Positions 16,057 to 24,430 of a stretch of DNA of 64,000 nucleotides are shown in pieces. Positions within the stretch are counted from its first letter, which is position 1, and every line of letters starts with the position of its first letter. The stretch is from assembly GCF_001984055.1 (NCBI RefSeq), contig NZ_LYVO01000019.1:32777-96776 (forward strand), given 5' to 3'. The notes under the pieces are model-generated. The model had not been told where the DNA came from and ran no database searches. It saw nothing but the letters and a program-made list of their open reading frames with translations. Made by a program: the position numbers and the translations under genes. The stretch comes from Variovorax sp. KK3. GTDB lineage: Bacteria; Pseudomonadota; Gammaproteobacteria; Burkholderiales; Burkholderiaceae_C.

Positions 16057-17100
16057 CTGAACCGCCCCGTCCTGCCCTCGCCCCGGGATATCGCGTCCGC
16101 CCCCTACGGCGGCGACGAAGCCGGCCTGATCTGCGGCTACCTCTTCGACGCGACAGCCGACGATTCGGCGCGTGCCATCGACTCGAACGAAGTGGCCGAC
16201 TGGCTCGCGCAGCAAACGGTGCCCGAGGGCGCCTATCTGTGGCTGCATTTCAACCTGAGCCATGCGCAGGCGGAGCGCTGGCTTCATCGCCATGCTCGGC
16301 TGGCCGACACCTTCTTCGAGACCCTCAAAGACGGCATGCATTCCACCCGCATCGAGCGGGCCGACGATTCGCTGATCGCCGTGATCAACGACGTCCATTT
16401 CGACTTCAGCTTCGAACCGTCGGACATCTCGACCCTGTGGATCAACGTCGGCCAACACCTGGTGGTGACGGCGCGCACCAAGCCGCTGCGTTCGGTCGAT
16501 GCGCTGCGCACGGCCGTGAAGGCGGGCGATGTGCCGCTGTCGAGCGCCGAGTTGCTGGAGCACCTGCTGCGCGTGCAGGCCGATGTGCTGGTGAACGTGG
16601 TGCGCGGCGTGACCGCCCGCGTCGACGCGATCGAGGACGACTTGCTGATCGGGCGACTCGACCACAAGCGCGCGCGGCTGGGCGAGATGCGGCGGCTGCT
16701 CGTGCGGCTGCAGCGCCTGCTGGCACCGGAGCCGGGCGCGCTGTTCCGCCTCTTGCAGAAGCCGCCGGAATGGCTGGCCGAGGACGATGCGCAGAAGCTG
16801 CGCGGCGCGACCGAGGAGTTCTCGGTGGTGCTGCGCGACATGGGCGCATTGCAGGAGCGCATCAAGCTGCTGCAGGAAGAAATCGCCGCCAACGTCAACG
16901 AGGACACCAGCCGCAGCCTGTTCGTGCTGACCGTGGTGACAGTACTCGCACGCCCGATCAACATCCTGGCTGGCCTGTTCGGCATGAACGTCGGCGGCAT
17001 TCCGCTGGCCGAAAACAAGCATGGGTTCTGGATCCTGCTGGCGATCGTGATCACATTCACCGTGGTCGCCGCCTGGGTCGCGTTTCGCCGCAAACGGTGA
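16057..17100 (+). CDS. CorA/ZntB-family metal ion transporter, start codon uncertain
   Basis: CorA-type divalent-cation channel: long cytoplasmic domain, then two membrane helices with the GMN motif (LFGMNVGGIPL) near the C-terminus. It resembles ZntB. The homologous N-terminal segment AGLICGYLFDATADDSARAIDSNEVADWL reads in frame upstream of the first standard start (GTG 16192), and no ATG, GTG or TTG exists in that frame back into pit. The best candidate start is CTG 16057 (347 aa); the minimal annotation would be 16192-17100 (302 aa). The gene follows pit by about 20 bases and is probably co-transcribed. Confidence 0.8.
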   Translation: MNRPVLPSPRDIASAPYGGDEAGLICGYLFDATADDSARAIDSNEVADWLAQQTVPEGAYLWLHFNLSHAQAERWLHRHARLADTFFETLKDGMHSTRIERADDSLIAVINDVHFDFSFEPSDISTLWINVGQHLVVTARTKPLRSVDALRTAVKAGDVPLSSAELLEHLLRVQADVLVNVVRGVTARVDAIEDDLLIGRLDHKRARLGEMRRLLVRLQRLLAPEPGALFRLLQKPPEWLAEDDAQKLRGATEEFSVVLRDMGALQERIKLLQEEIAANVNEDTSRSLFVLTVVTVLARPINILAGLFGMNVGGIPLAENKHGFWILLAIVITFTVVAAWVAFRRKR

Positions 17101-17201
17101 AAGCACCCGCCGGCGCCCCTTGTTTGCTACGCATTCGATAGCGCGAGGGGCAGCCGCCATGCGCCCTGCAAGCCCATGCAAGAAAGAATAAGATTCGGGG
17201 C

Positions 17202-18056
17202 GTGTCTTCCATCCTGAACGCCGACCTGCATTGCCACTCCGTGGTGTCCGACGGCACCCTGACGCCCGAGGCCCTGGCCGCCCGCGCAGCCGCCAACGGC
17301 GTCGAACTGTGGGCGCTGACCGACCACGACGAGATCGGCGGCCAGCACCGTGCCGCGGCCGCGGCACGCAGCCACGGCATGAAGTACCTCACCGGCACCG
17401 AGATCTCGGTGACCTTCGCCAACGAGACCGTGCACATCGTCGGCCTGGGCTTCGACCCGGACGATGCGGCCATCAGCGAGGGCCTGTACGACACGCGCGG
17501 TGGCCGCGGCCGGCGGGCGCAGGAGATGTCGGAAGGCCTGGCCAAGGTGGGCATCCAGGGCGCCTACGAAGGCGCGCTCAAGTACGTGGGCAATCCCGAG
17601 CTCATTTCGCGCACCCATTTCGCCCGCTTCCTGGTCGAGCAGGGGCACTGCCGCGACACCTCCGAGGTGTTCCGCAAGTTCCTGACCGAAGGCAAGCCCG
17701 GCTTCGTGCCGCACCGCTGGGCCGCGTTGAAGGACGCCGTGCGGTGGATCACCGAGGCCAAGGGCCTCGCCGTCATTGCGCATCCGGGCCGCTACAAGTT
17801 CACCGCCAACGAGGAATACGCCTTGTTCCTGGAGTTCAAGGAACACGGCGGGCGGGCCATCGAGGTGGTGACGGGCAGCCACACGACGGCCGAATACACC
17901 GAATACGCCGACAAGGCCCTCGAGTTCGGCTTCGCCGCCTCGCGCGGCAGCGACTTCCACAGCCCCGACGAGAGCCATTGCGACCTGGGCCAGCTGCCCC
18001 TGCTGCCCGGGAAGCTCACCCCCGTGTGGGAGCTGCTGCAAGACCGCATCCAGTGA
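17202..18056 (+). CDS. PHP-domain phosphatase (nucleoside 3',5'-bisphosphate phosphatase/RNase AM-like)
   Basis: 284-residue metallophosphoesterase of the polymerase-and-histidinol-phosphatase family. Metal ligands are visible in ADLHCHS (His10, His12), LTDHDEIGG, GTEIS, HPGRYKF and GSDFHSP. Overall it resembles YciV/TrpH, which removes the 3' phosphate from pAp and trims RNA 5' ends. GTG start at 17202. Its stop overlaps the GTG start of the EamA transporter, so the two are translationally coupled. Confidence 0.88.
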   Translation: MSSILNADLHCHSVVSDGTLTPEALAARAAANGVELWALTDHDEIGGQHRAAAAARSHGMKYLTGTEISVTFANETVHIVGLGFDPDDAAISEGLYDTRGGRGRRAQEMSEGLAKVGIQGAYEGALKYVGNPELISRTHFARFLVEQGHCRDTSEVFRKFLTEGKPGFVPHRWAALKDAVRWITEAKGLAVIAHPGRYKFTANEEYALFLEFKEHGGRAIEVVTGSHTTAEYTEYADKALEFGFAASRGSDFHSPDESHCDLGQLPLLPGKLTPVWELLQDRIQ

Positions 18057-19000
18057 CGGGTCCGACCACGACCACCGGCGGCCTGGACGTCCGGAAGAGT
18101 TCGCGCGACATCGAGTCGGAACGCATTCTCGCCGGCATCGGCCTGGTGCTGCTGGCCACGGCCTGCTTCGCCACGCTCGACACGGCGACCAAGCTGTCGA
18201 CCGCGGGCGTGCCGATCTTGATGGGGGTGTGGTTCCGCTATGCGTTCCAGGCCATCGCGACCACCGTCGTGCTGCTGCCGCGCGAAGGCGCTGCGCTGCT
18301 GCGGACGCGGCATCCAAAGTTTCAGCTCCTGCGGGGCGCGCTGCTGCTGACGTCGAGCACGCTGGCCTTCTTCAGCCTGCGGTACATGCCGGTGGCTGAA
18401 TTCACCTCGATCGTGCTGATCGCACCGCTGGTCATCACGCTGCTGGCCGCCATCACGCTCAACGAGCAGGTGTCGCCACTGCGTTGGGCCTTGGTGGCGG
18501 GTGGCTTCGTCGGCACGCTGGTCATCCTGCGGCCCGGCGGCGAGGCGCTGAGCTGGGCCGTGCTGCTGCCGATCGGTCTGGTGCTCACCAACGCGTGGTT
18601 CCAGGTGCTCACGAGCAAGCTGGTGCGCACCGAGAACCCGCTGACGATGCACTTCTATACCGGTTGGGTCGGCACGCTGATGGCCTCGCTGGCCCTGCCC
18701 TTCGTGTGGACCTCGCTGCCGGGCTGGGAATGGTGGGCGCTGCTGTGCCTGATGGGCTTCCTGGGTACCGTGGGGCACTTCATCCTGATCCTGGCCTACC
18801 AGCGCGCCCCTGCTTCCACGCTCACGCCGTACCTCTATGCGCAGATCGCCTTCGCCATGCTGGGCGGCTGGGTCATGTTCTCGCAGGTGCCGGACCGCCT
18901 CTCGCTGATCGGCATGGCGCTGATCGCCGTCTGCGGCGCGGCCGGCGCCTGGCTTACCGTGCGCGAGCGGCGGGTGCCGATCGAACCTGCGGAGTCGTAG
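18053..19000 (+). CDS. EamA/DMT-superfamily transporter
   Basis: 315-residue inner-membrane protein with ten predicted helices in two EamA repeats. First repeat: GLVLLATACFATLDTATKL, FFSLRYMPVAEFTSIVLIAPLVITLLAAITLNEQVS. Second repeat: LTNAWFQVLTSKL, ILILAYQRAPASTLTPYLYAQIAFAMLGGWVMF. GTG 18053 sits in GTGA with the stop of the PHP gene. Members export metabolites such as amino acids; the substrate cannot be told here. Confidence 0.88.
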   Translation: MTGPTTTTGGLDVRKSSRDIESERILAGIGLVLLATACFATLDTATKLSTAGVPILMGVWFRYAFQAIATTVVLLPREGAALLRTRHPKFQLLRGALLLTSSTLAFFSLRYMPVAEFTSIVLIAPLVITLLAAITLNEQVSPLRWALVAGGFVGTLVILRPGGEALSWAVLLPIGLVLTNAWFQVLTSKLVRTENPLTMHFYTGWVGTLMASLALPFVWTSLPGWEWWALLCLMGFLGTVGHFILILAYQRAPASTLTPYLYAQIAFAMLGGWVMFSQVPDRLSLIGMALIAVCGAAGAWLTVRERRVPIEPAES

Positions 19001-19045
19001 CGGGCGAGCCCGATCCTTGCTACGCGGCACAATGCAACGAGCACC

Positions 19046-19681
19046 ATGGCCCAGTTTTTCGAACTCCACCCCGACAACCCGCAACAGCGCCTGCTGAAGC
19101 AGGCCGCCGCCCTGCTGGCGCGCGGCGAGATCGTGGCCGTGCCGACCGACTCGAGCTATGCGCTGGCCTGCCACCTCGACGACAAGGACGCGGTCGACCA
19201 ACTGCGGCGCATCCGGCAGGTGGACGAGAAGCACCACCTCACGCTGCTGTGTCGCGACCTGAGCGAACTGTCGAGCTACGCGCGTGTGGACAACAAGCAA
19301 TACCGCCTGCTGAGAGCCGCCACGCCGGGGCCCTACACCTTTCTGCTCGAAGCCACCAAGGAAGTGCCGCGGCGCGTCAGCCATCCGCAACGCAAGACCA
19401 TCGGCCTGCGCGTGCCCGACCACAAGGTGCTGGGCGAACTGCTGATGCTGCACGGCGAGCCGCTGCTGGCCACCACGCTGATTCCGCCCGGCGAGACCGA
19501 CGCACTCAATGACGCCCAGGCCATCCGCGACCGCTTCGAGAAGCAGATCGGTGCCGTGATCGCCTGCGGCGCCTGCCCCTCGGAACCGACCACGGTGGTC
19601 GACCTCACGCCGATGGGCACGGGCGGCGAGCCGGTGCTGGTTCGACAGGGCCGCGGATCGCTCGCACCGCTGGGGTTGTGA
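19046..19681 (+). CDS. YciO/YrdC/Sua5-type threonylcarbamoyl-AMP synthase-like protein
   Basis: 211 aa with the YrdC/Sua5 fold: GEIVAVPTDSSYALACHL (substrate loop), KHHLTLLCRDLSELSSYA, TPGPYTFLLEATKEVPRR, KTIGLRVPDHKV, TTVVDLT near the end. The S-S-Y loop and HHLTLLCRDL are closer to YciO than to TsaC/YrdC, so its role in tRNA t6A synthesis is uncertain. It is followed after 46 bases by a site-2 protease gene and then trpS. Confidence 0.87.
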   Translation: MAQFFELHPDNPQQRLLKQAAALLARGEIVAVPTDSSYALACHLDDKDAVDQLRRIRQVDEKHHLTLLCRDLSELSSYARVDNKQYRLLRAATPGPYTFLLEATKEVPRRVSHPQRKTIGLRVPDHKVLGELLMLHGEPLLATTLIPPGETDALNDAQAIRDRFEKQIGAVIACGACPSEPTTVVDLTPMGTGGEPVLVRQGRGSLAPLGL

Positions 19682-19727
19682 ACTTTTGCGCTGCTTCGCG
19701 CGCGGAGCCGTCTGAGACAATCGCCCG

Positions 19728-20387
19728 GTGGATATTTCGAACCTGATTGAAACGGTGCTCATCTATGCGCTGCCCGTGATCTTCGCGATCACCGTGCATG
19801 AGGCAGCACATGGCTACGTGGCCCGTTACCTGGGCGACCAGACGGCCTGGATGATGGGCCGCGTGACGTTGAATCCGGTCAAGCACATCGACCCGCTCGG
19901 CACCATCGTGATGCCGATCGTTCTCTATATCGCCACGTCCGGCAATTTTCTTTTCGGCTACGCGAAGCCAGTGCCCGTGAACTTCGGGCGCCTGCGGCAT
20001 CCCAAGCGCGACATGATCTGGGTGGCGCTTGCGGGCCCGGCGTCGAACTTCGTCCAGGCGATCTTCTGGGCGCTCGTATTCGTTGCGTTGCCCGCGGCCG
20101 GCGTCACCGAGCGCTTTTTTCTCGAGATGGCGAAAGCCGGGGTGCTCGTCAACCTCGTGATGTGGGCCTTCAATCTCTTTCCCTTGCCCCCGCTCGATGG
20201 CGGCCGCGTGCTGGCCGGCCTGTTGCCGCGAGGTGGCGCGCAAAATCTACTCGCCCGCATCGAGCCCTACGGATTCTTCATCGTCATGGGCCTGGTCATC
20301 GCCGGCATCGTCGGCACCTGGTGGCTGCGCCCGCTGATGATCGCCGGCTACACCGCCATCAATTTTCTGATCTCGCCTCTGCGCTGA
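19728..20387 (+). CDS. Site-2 protease family (M50) membrane metallopeptidase
   Basis: 219-residue polytopic protein with the zinc motif HEAAH (His24, Glu25, His28) inside the first membrane helix and the third ligand in PPLDGGRVLAG. NPVKHIDPLGT and AGPASNFVQA are typical of the small rhomboid-like S2P group without PDZ domains. It starts with GTG 19728. It is immediately followed by trpS, an arrangement I recall from other beta-proteobacteria (YciO, M50, trpS). Substrate unknown. Confidence 0.9.
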   Translation: MDISNLIETVLIYALPVIFAITVHEAAHGYVARYLGDQTAWMMGRVTLNPVKHIDPLGTIVMPIVLYIATSGNFLFGYAKPVPVNFGRLRHPKRDMIWVALAGPASNFVQAIFWALVFVALPAAGVTERFFLEMAKAGVLVNLVMWAFNLFPLPPLDGGRVLAGLLPRGGAQNLLARIEPYGFFIVMGLVIAGIVGTWWLRPLMIAGYTAINFLISPLR

Positions 20388-20392
20388 GCCCC

Positions 20393-21793
20393 ATGGCAAG
20401 CACTTCCAACCCCTCCACCGTGCGCTTCCTCACCGGCATCACCACCAGCGGCACGCCGCACCTGGGCAACTACGTCGGCTCTGTGCGCCACTCGGTACGC
20501 TTCAGCCGCCAGGCCCACGTCCAGAGCTTCTACTTCCTGGCGGACTACCATGCGTTGATCAAGGTCGACGAGCCCGCGCGCATACAGCGGTCCACGCTGG
20601 AGATCGCCGCCACCTGGCTGGCCTGCGGGCTCGATCCGGAACGCGTGACCTTCTACCGCCAGTCCGACATCGTCGAGATCCCCGAGCTGACCTGGTTCCT
20701 CACCTGCGTGACGGGCAAGGGCATCCTCAACCGGGCCCATGCCTACAAGGCCCAGATGGACAAGAACGTGGCGCGCGGCGAAGACCCGGATGCCGACGTC
20801 AACGCCGGCCTCTTCATGTACCCCGTGCTGATGGGTGCCGACATCCTGATGTTCAACGCCCACAAGGTGCCCGTGGGCCGCGACCAGGTGCAGCACATCG
20901 AGATGGCGCGCGACATGGCACAGCGCTTCAACCATCTGTACGGCGAGCATTTCACGCTGCCCGAGGCCGAGATCGACGATGCGGTGGCCACCCTGCCTGG
21001 CCTCGACGGCCGCAAGATGAGCAAGAGCTACGACAACACGATCCCGCTCTTCACCCCGCGTGCCCAGTTGCAGAAGCTCATCGCCGGCATCGTGACCGAC
21101 TCGCGCGCACCCGGCGAGCCCAAGGACACCGAAGGCTCGGCGCTGTTCCAGATCTACCAGGCGTTCGCCGACGCGCAGGAAACCGAGGCGCTCAGGCGCG
21201 CTTTCGCCGACGGCATTGCCTGGGGCGAGGCCAAGCAACTGTTGTTCGAGCGCATCGACCGCGAGGTGGCGCCCTTGCGCGAGCACTACGACGCGCTCAT
21301 CGGCGACCCGGGCAAGATCGAGCAGATCCTCCTGGCCGGCGCCGAGAAGGCGCGTGCCATCTCGCGTCCCTTCATGGCCGACCTGCGCCATGCCGTGGGC
21401 CTGCGCAACCTGGCTGCGAGCGCCGGCAAGGGTGCCGCCAAAACCAAGACGGCGAGAGCCGCCAAGCCCTCGTTCAAGCAATACCGTGAGAAGGATGGGC
21501 TTTTTTATTTCAAGCTGCTCGACGAAAGCGGTGTACAACTGTTACAAAGCTTGAGTTTCGCATCGCCGCAGGACGCGGGCCGAGCCATCGGCACGCTTCG
21601 AGCGCAGCGCGGCGCGGCTCTCGCACTGCTCGCTGAGCAGTTGGAACCGGTCGACAATGCGAACACGCGTGCAATCGAGGACGCGCTGGAGGCGCTGGCG
21701 GCCGATGCCGCCGGCGATAAGAGCCAAGGGACGATATCGCGCGACACAACGACCGGCGGGGCCGGAGCGCACACAGTGAGAAATGAGCCATGA
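20393..21793 (+). CDS. trpS: Tryptophanyl-tRNA synthetase with C-terminal extension
   Basis: Class I synthetase, 466 aa. The HIGH-like motif is TPHLGN (residues 21-26) and KMSKS is at 208-212 (GRKMSKSYDN). The catalytic part and anticodon domain end near residue 345. An Ala/Lys linker (AGKGAAKTKTARAAK) then leads to a small beta-rich domain, residues 361-403 (FKQYREKDGLFYFKLLD ... SLSFASPQDAGRAIGTL), that resembles the DUF1508/YegP fold, followed by about 60 low-complexity residues. ATG 20393 is 5 bases past the protease stop. The stop overlaps the response-regulator start. Confidence 0.95.
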   Translation: MASTSNPSTVRFLTGITTSGTPHLGNYVGSVRHSVRFSRQAHVQSFYFLADYHALIKVDEPARIQRSTLEIAATWLACGLDPERVTFYRQSDIVEIPELTWFLTCVTGKGILNRAHAYKAQMDKNVARGEDPDADVNAGLFMYPVLMGADILMFNAHKVPVGRDQVQHIEMARDMAQRFNHLYGEHFTLPEAEIDDAVATLPGLDGRKMSKSYDNTIPLFTPRAQLQKLIAGIVTDSRAPGEPKDTEGSALFQIYQAFADAQETEALRRAFADGIAWGEAKQLLFERIDREVAPLREHYDALIGDPGKIEQILLAGAEKARAISRPFMADLRHAVGLRNLAASAGKGAAKTKTARAAKPSFKQYREKDGLFYFKLLDESGVQLLQSLSFASPQDAGRAIGTLRAQRGAALALLAEQLEPVDNANTRAIEDALEALAADAAGDKSQGTISRDTTTGGAGAHTVRNEP

Positions 21794-22392
21794 GTATCTA
21801 TGTCATCGACGACCACCCCTTGATGCGCGACGCGATCGTGATGGTCTTGCGGCGCCTGCGGCCCGCCGAGACCATCGTCGAGCTGGAGCGGCTCGACAAG
21901 CTGGCCAGCGCGGTCAAGCAGCATGGCGAACCCAACCTGTTCTGCCTCGACCTGAAGCTGCCTGACGTGACCGGCGTCTCCGGCGTGCTCGCGGTCAAGA
22001 AAATCTATCCCGACGTGCCTGTCGCCGTGTATTCGGCCTCGCCGGCGGGTGACATGGAAGAGGCCTGCATCGAGGCCGGTGCCGACACCTACATCGAGAA
22101 GTCGGCCAGCTCCGCCGAGCTGACCGCCGCGCTGCGCGGCCTGCTGATGGCCGACACCGAGGTCGAAGAACCGGTCACCGCCACCAACAGCAAGTTGTCG
22201 AAGCGCCAGACCCAGCTGATCGCCATGCTCGACCAGGGCATGAGCAACCGGGACATCGCCACCGAACTCGACATCAGCGAGCACACGGTGAAGGTGCACC
22301 TGTGGCGCCTGTTCCGCCGCCTTGGCGTGAAGAGCCGGACCCAGGCATTGCATCACGCGCGGACCAACGGTTTGCTCTCGAGCAGTAACTAG
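21790..22392 (+). CDS. NarL/LuxR-type response regulator
   Basis: 200 aa: receiver domain with IDDHP and phospho-acceptor Asp54 (FCLDLKLPD), conserved SAS and Lys (EKSAS), then a LuxR helix-turn-helix (LSKRQTQLIAMLDQGMSNRDIATELDISEHTVKVHLWRLF split over residues 134-175). ATG 21790 overlaps the trpS stop by four bases, an unusual partner. A histidine kinase gene converges from the other side of a shared terminator and is the probable cognate kinase. Confidence 0.92.
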   Translation: MSIYVIDDHPLMRDAIVMVLRRLRPAETIVELERLDKLASAVKQHGEPNLFCLDLKLPDVTGVSGVLAVKKIYPDVPVAVYSASPAGDMEEACIEAGADTYIEKSASSAELTAALRGLLMADTEVEEPVTATNSKLSKRQTQLIAMLDQGMSNRDIATELDISEHTVKVHLWRLFRRLGVKSRTQALHHARTNGLLSSSN

Positions 22393-22491
22393 CTCTCCCC
22401 CAGGCTCCCCCACTTCGTGTGGTCCGCCAACCCCCTCACCGGGGGCGACACCAGCGGCCCGGCAAAGCCGGTTCCGCGGTGTCCACGAACG

Positions 22492-22516
22492 AAAAGACCG
22501 CCGCTGGCGGTCTTTT
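22492..22516. terminator. Bidirectional Rho-independent terminator
   Basis: AAAAGACCGCC, 3-base loop, GGCGGTCTTTT followed by more T. The perfect 11-bp stem has A/T runs on both sides, so it can stop transcription from the response regulator (plus) and from the histidine kinase (minus), which converge here. Confidence 0.88.
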
Positions 22517-22517
22517 T

Positions 22518-23954
22518 TTATCCGACTGCGCCGGAGATTCGCGTTTGAGCTTGTGACTCGTCGGCGTCATGCAGCGCGACGCGGAACACGCTGCCGCGGC
22601 CAAGCCTGGAGCGCACGCTGACGGGATGCCCCAGCGCGTGCGACAGCCGCGCCACGATCGCCAGGCCCAGGCCGAAGCCGTCCGAGGTGCCGGCATGGTC
22701 AGCCACCTTGTAGAACTCCAGGAAAACGTCGCGCAGATGCTCGCGCGCGATGCCGATGCCGGTGTCCCACACCTCCACCCGCAGCCCGTCGCGGGTGTGG
22801 CGCGAAGCGAGCAGCACGCCGCCCTCGGCCGTGTACTTGATGGCGTTGGCCAGCAGGTTGCCGATCATGCGGCGCACGCGAATCGGGTCGGTCAGCACCG
22901 TGCCGGAGCTCACGTGCATGCGAAAGCTCAGGCCCTTGGCCTCGGCGACGGGGCGGTACTGCAGTTCGAGGTCGTGCAGCAGCTGGGCCACGTCCACCCG
23001 CTCGATGTGCAGGCGCACCTGGCCCGAGTCGATGCGTGCCAGGTCGAACAAGGAGTCGAACAGCGCATTGACCGCGTGCGTGGCTCGAACGATCTTGGGC
23101 GCGATCTCGGCCACCAGCTCAGGTTCGTTGCGCAGCCAGTCGGCGTAGAGCGACAGCGCCAGCACGGGCTGGCGCATGTCGTGGGCCGCGCTGGCCAGGA
23201 AGCGGTTCTTCATCGCCACCGCCGACACCGCCGCCTGGCGCTGCTGCGTCAGCGAGTTGATCAGAATGTGGTTGTGAAAGAGCAGCTCGAAGCTGTTGCG
23301 CGCGGTTTCGTGGATGCGCCGGCCGGCCCTCAGCAGCAGCCACCAGTGCAGCCCTGGCAGCAGCAGGAAGCCGTAGTGGAAATGCGGCCGCTCGAAGTTG
23401 AGTTCGATCACGCGGAACACGATCGCCACCAGCATGGTCACGAACAGCGTGTTGACGTAGCGCTTGAGCAGCGGCGGATGCAGCGCCAGCCCGTTGAGCG
23501 GAAAGGTGGCGACGCCGGCCACGATGAGCCAGCTCATGAACTGGTTCACGAGCGGCGTGCGCTCGAAGAAGATCAGGATCGACAAGCCCCAGGCGAAGGC
23601 ACTGGCGCTCCAGAGGTATCGGTAGCGCTCGATGAAGTACTGCTGCGCGGCCGAGTCGCGGTCGGCATAGTGCCGGCCGTACACCTGCTCGCCCCAGATG
23701 CGGCAGCCGGTCGCGCCGATGCCGATGGCCAGCCACGCGAAAAGCTGCCAGGGCGGCACGTGGCCCCAGCTCAGGCCCACCATGGCCGGCATCAGCGCCG
23801 CGGCCAGCAGGTAGGAGCCGCGCGAGGCCCGCATGAGGCTGCGGATCAGTTCCCCGCGAACCCACGGTTCAGCCTCGTCGGCCGAGGCCGGCGCAGGCGT
23901 CAGGCTGGCGAAGGACGAATTGCCCAGCCCGGCGAAGGACGAATTACCCATCAT
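22518..23954 (-). CDS. Membrane sensor histidine kinase
   Basis: 478 aa. Around six hydrophobic segments (residues 45-205) form the sensor; a HisKA domain with the phospho-acceptor in AAHDMRQPV (His258) and an HATPase_c domain (NLLANAIKY, VWDTGIGI, DGFGLGLAI) follow. The N-terminus has a duplicated GNSSFA motif (residues 3-8 and 11-16). ATG 23954 has GAGGGA 8 bases upstream. It faces the response-regulator gene across a terminator; the HDMRQP box is typical of kinases paired with NarL-type regulators in Burkholderiales. Signal unknown. Confidence 0.9.
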   Translation of the reverse strand: MMGNSSFAGLGNSSFASLTPAPASADEAEPWVRGELIRSLMRASRGSYLLAAALMPAMVGLSWGHVPPWQLFAWLAIGIGATGCRIWGEQVYGRHYADRDSAAQQYFIERYRYLWSASAFAWGLSILIFFERTPLVNQFMSWLIVAGVATFPLNGLALHPPLLKRYVNTLFVTMLVAIVFRVIELNFERPHFHYGFLLLPGLHWWLLLRAGRRIHETARNSFELLFHNHILINSLTQQRQAAVSAVAMKNRFLASAAHDMRQPVLALSLYADWLRNEPELVAEIAPKIVRATHAVNALFDSLFDLARIDSGQVRLHIERVDVAQLLHDLELQYRPVAEAKGLSFRMHVSSGTVLTDPIRVRRMIGNLLANAIKYTAEGGVLLASRHTRDGLRVEVWDTGIGIAREHLRDVFLEFYKVADHAGTSDGFGLGLAIVARLSHALGHPVSVRSRLGRGSVFRVALHDADESQAQTRISGAVG

Positions 23955-23998
23955 GCGCGCGGTCCCTCTTTTCCCAGGTCGGCTATGAATGCGGCCAT
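23951..23998 (-). other. Possible 15-codon leader ORF upstream of the kinase
   Basis: ATG 23998 opens a 15-codon frame (MAAFIADLGKEGPRA) whose TGA overlaps the kinase ATG (ATGATG). It starts directly after the T-run of the hairpin at 24006-24023. It contains the ribosome site of the kinase, so translation of the short frame could influence kinase initiation. No peptide homology is apparent and it may be chance. Confidence 0.25.
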
Positions 23999-24023
23999 AA
24001 AAAAAGCCCCTTGTTCGAGGGGC
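23999..24023 (-). terminator. Rho-independent terminator or attenuator before the kinase
   Basis: On the minus strand GCCCCT, 6-base loop, AGGGGC is followed by seven T. It lies after the small gene 24142-24351 and only about 45 bases before the kinase start. It therefore either ends the small gene's transcript, leaving very little room for a kinase promoter, or attenuates read-through into the kinase. Confidence 0.75.
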
Positions 24024-24141
24024 CCCTGCTCGCGGCTCTGAGGCACGCTGTAAAAAAATCCGGCAGCGGGTGCGGCACGACGGCCCTGCCCGCGAATGCG
24101 CGGCCTGGCTGCGATCTTAACTGCGGCGCGGCGCCGCCGAG

Positions 24142-24351
24142 CTACGCGCCGCCGAAGTAGCGCATGGCCGTGCGGCCGAGCGGCGTCAGCGCGATGACCA
24201 CCGCGCCGGCCTGCGCCGCACCCTGCGGCTCGAATTCCGCTTTCACATATCCCGCATCGCGAAGGATGCGCAAGTCCTCGATGTCCGCCTGTGAATCGAG
24301 CGTCATCGGCAACGAAGCGCCGGCAATTTTTCTCAGCAGCTCGTAAGCCAT
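24142..24351 (-). CDS. Small hypothetical protein, possibly winged-helix-like
   Basis: 69 residues from ATG 24351, chosen because GGAGGACGGGG immediately precedes it; a longer frame to 24402 has no ribosome site. The sequence (MAYELLRKIAGASLPM ... DIEDLRILRDAGYVKAEFEP ... VVIALTPLGRTAMRYFGG) shows a helix-helix-wing pattern with a TPLGR segment as in small MarR/PadR-like winged helices. No function is assigned. It ends just before the terminator upstream of the kinase. Confidence 0.6.
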   Translation of the reverse strand: MAYELLRKIAGASLPMTLDSQADIEDLRILRDAGYVKAEFEPQGAAQAGAVVIALTPLGRTAMRYFGGA

Positions 24352-24430
24352 CCCCGTCCTCCACTGGATTCGTTCGTCTTGTTGGTCGGCATTTTGGCGC
24401 ATGCCGGCGCTCCGCCACCGCGCTCCCGGA

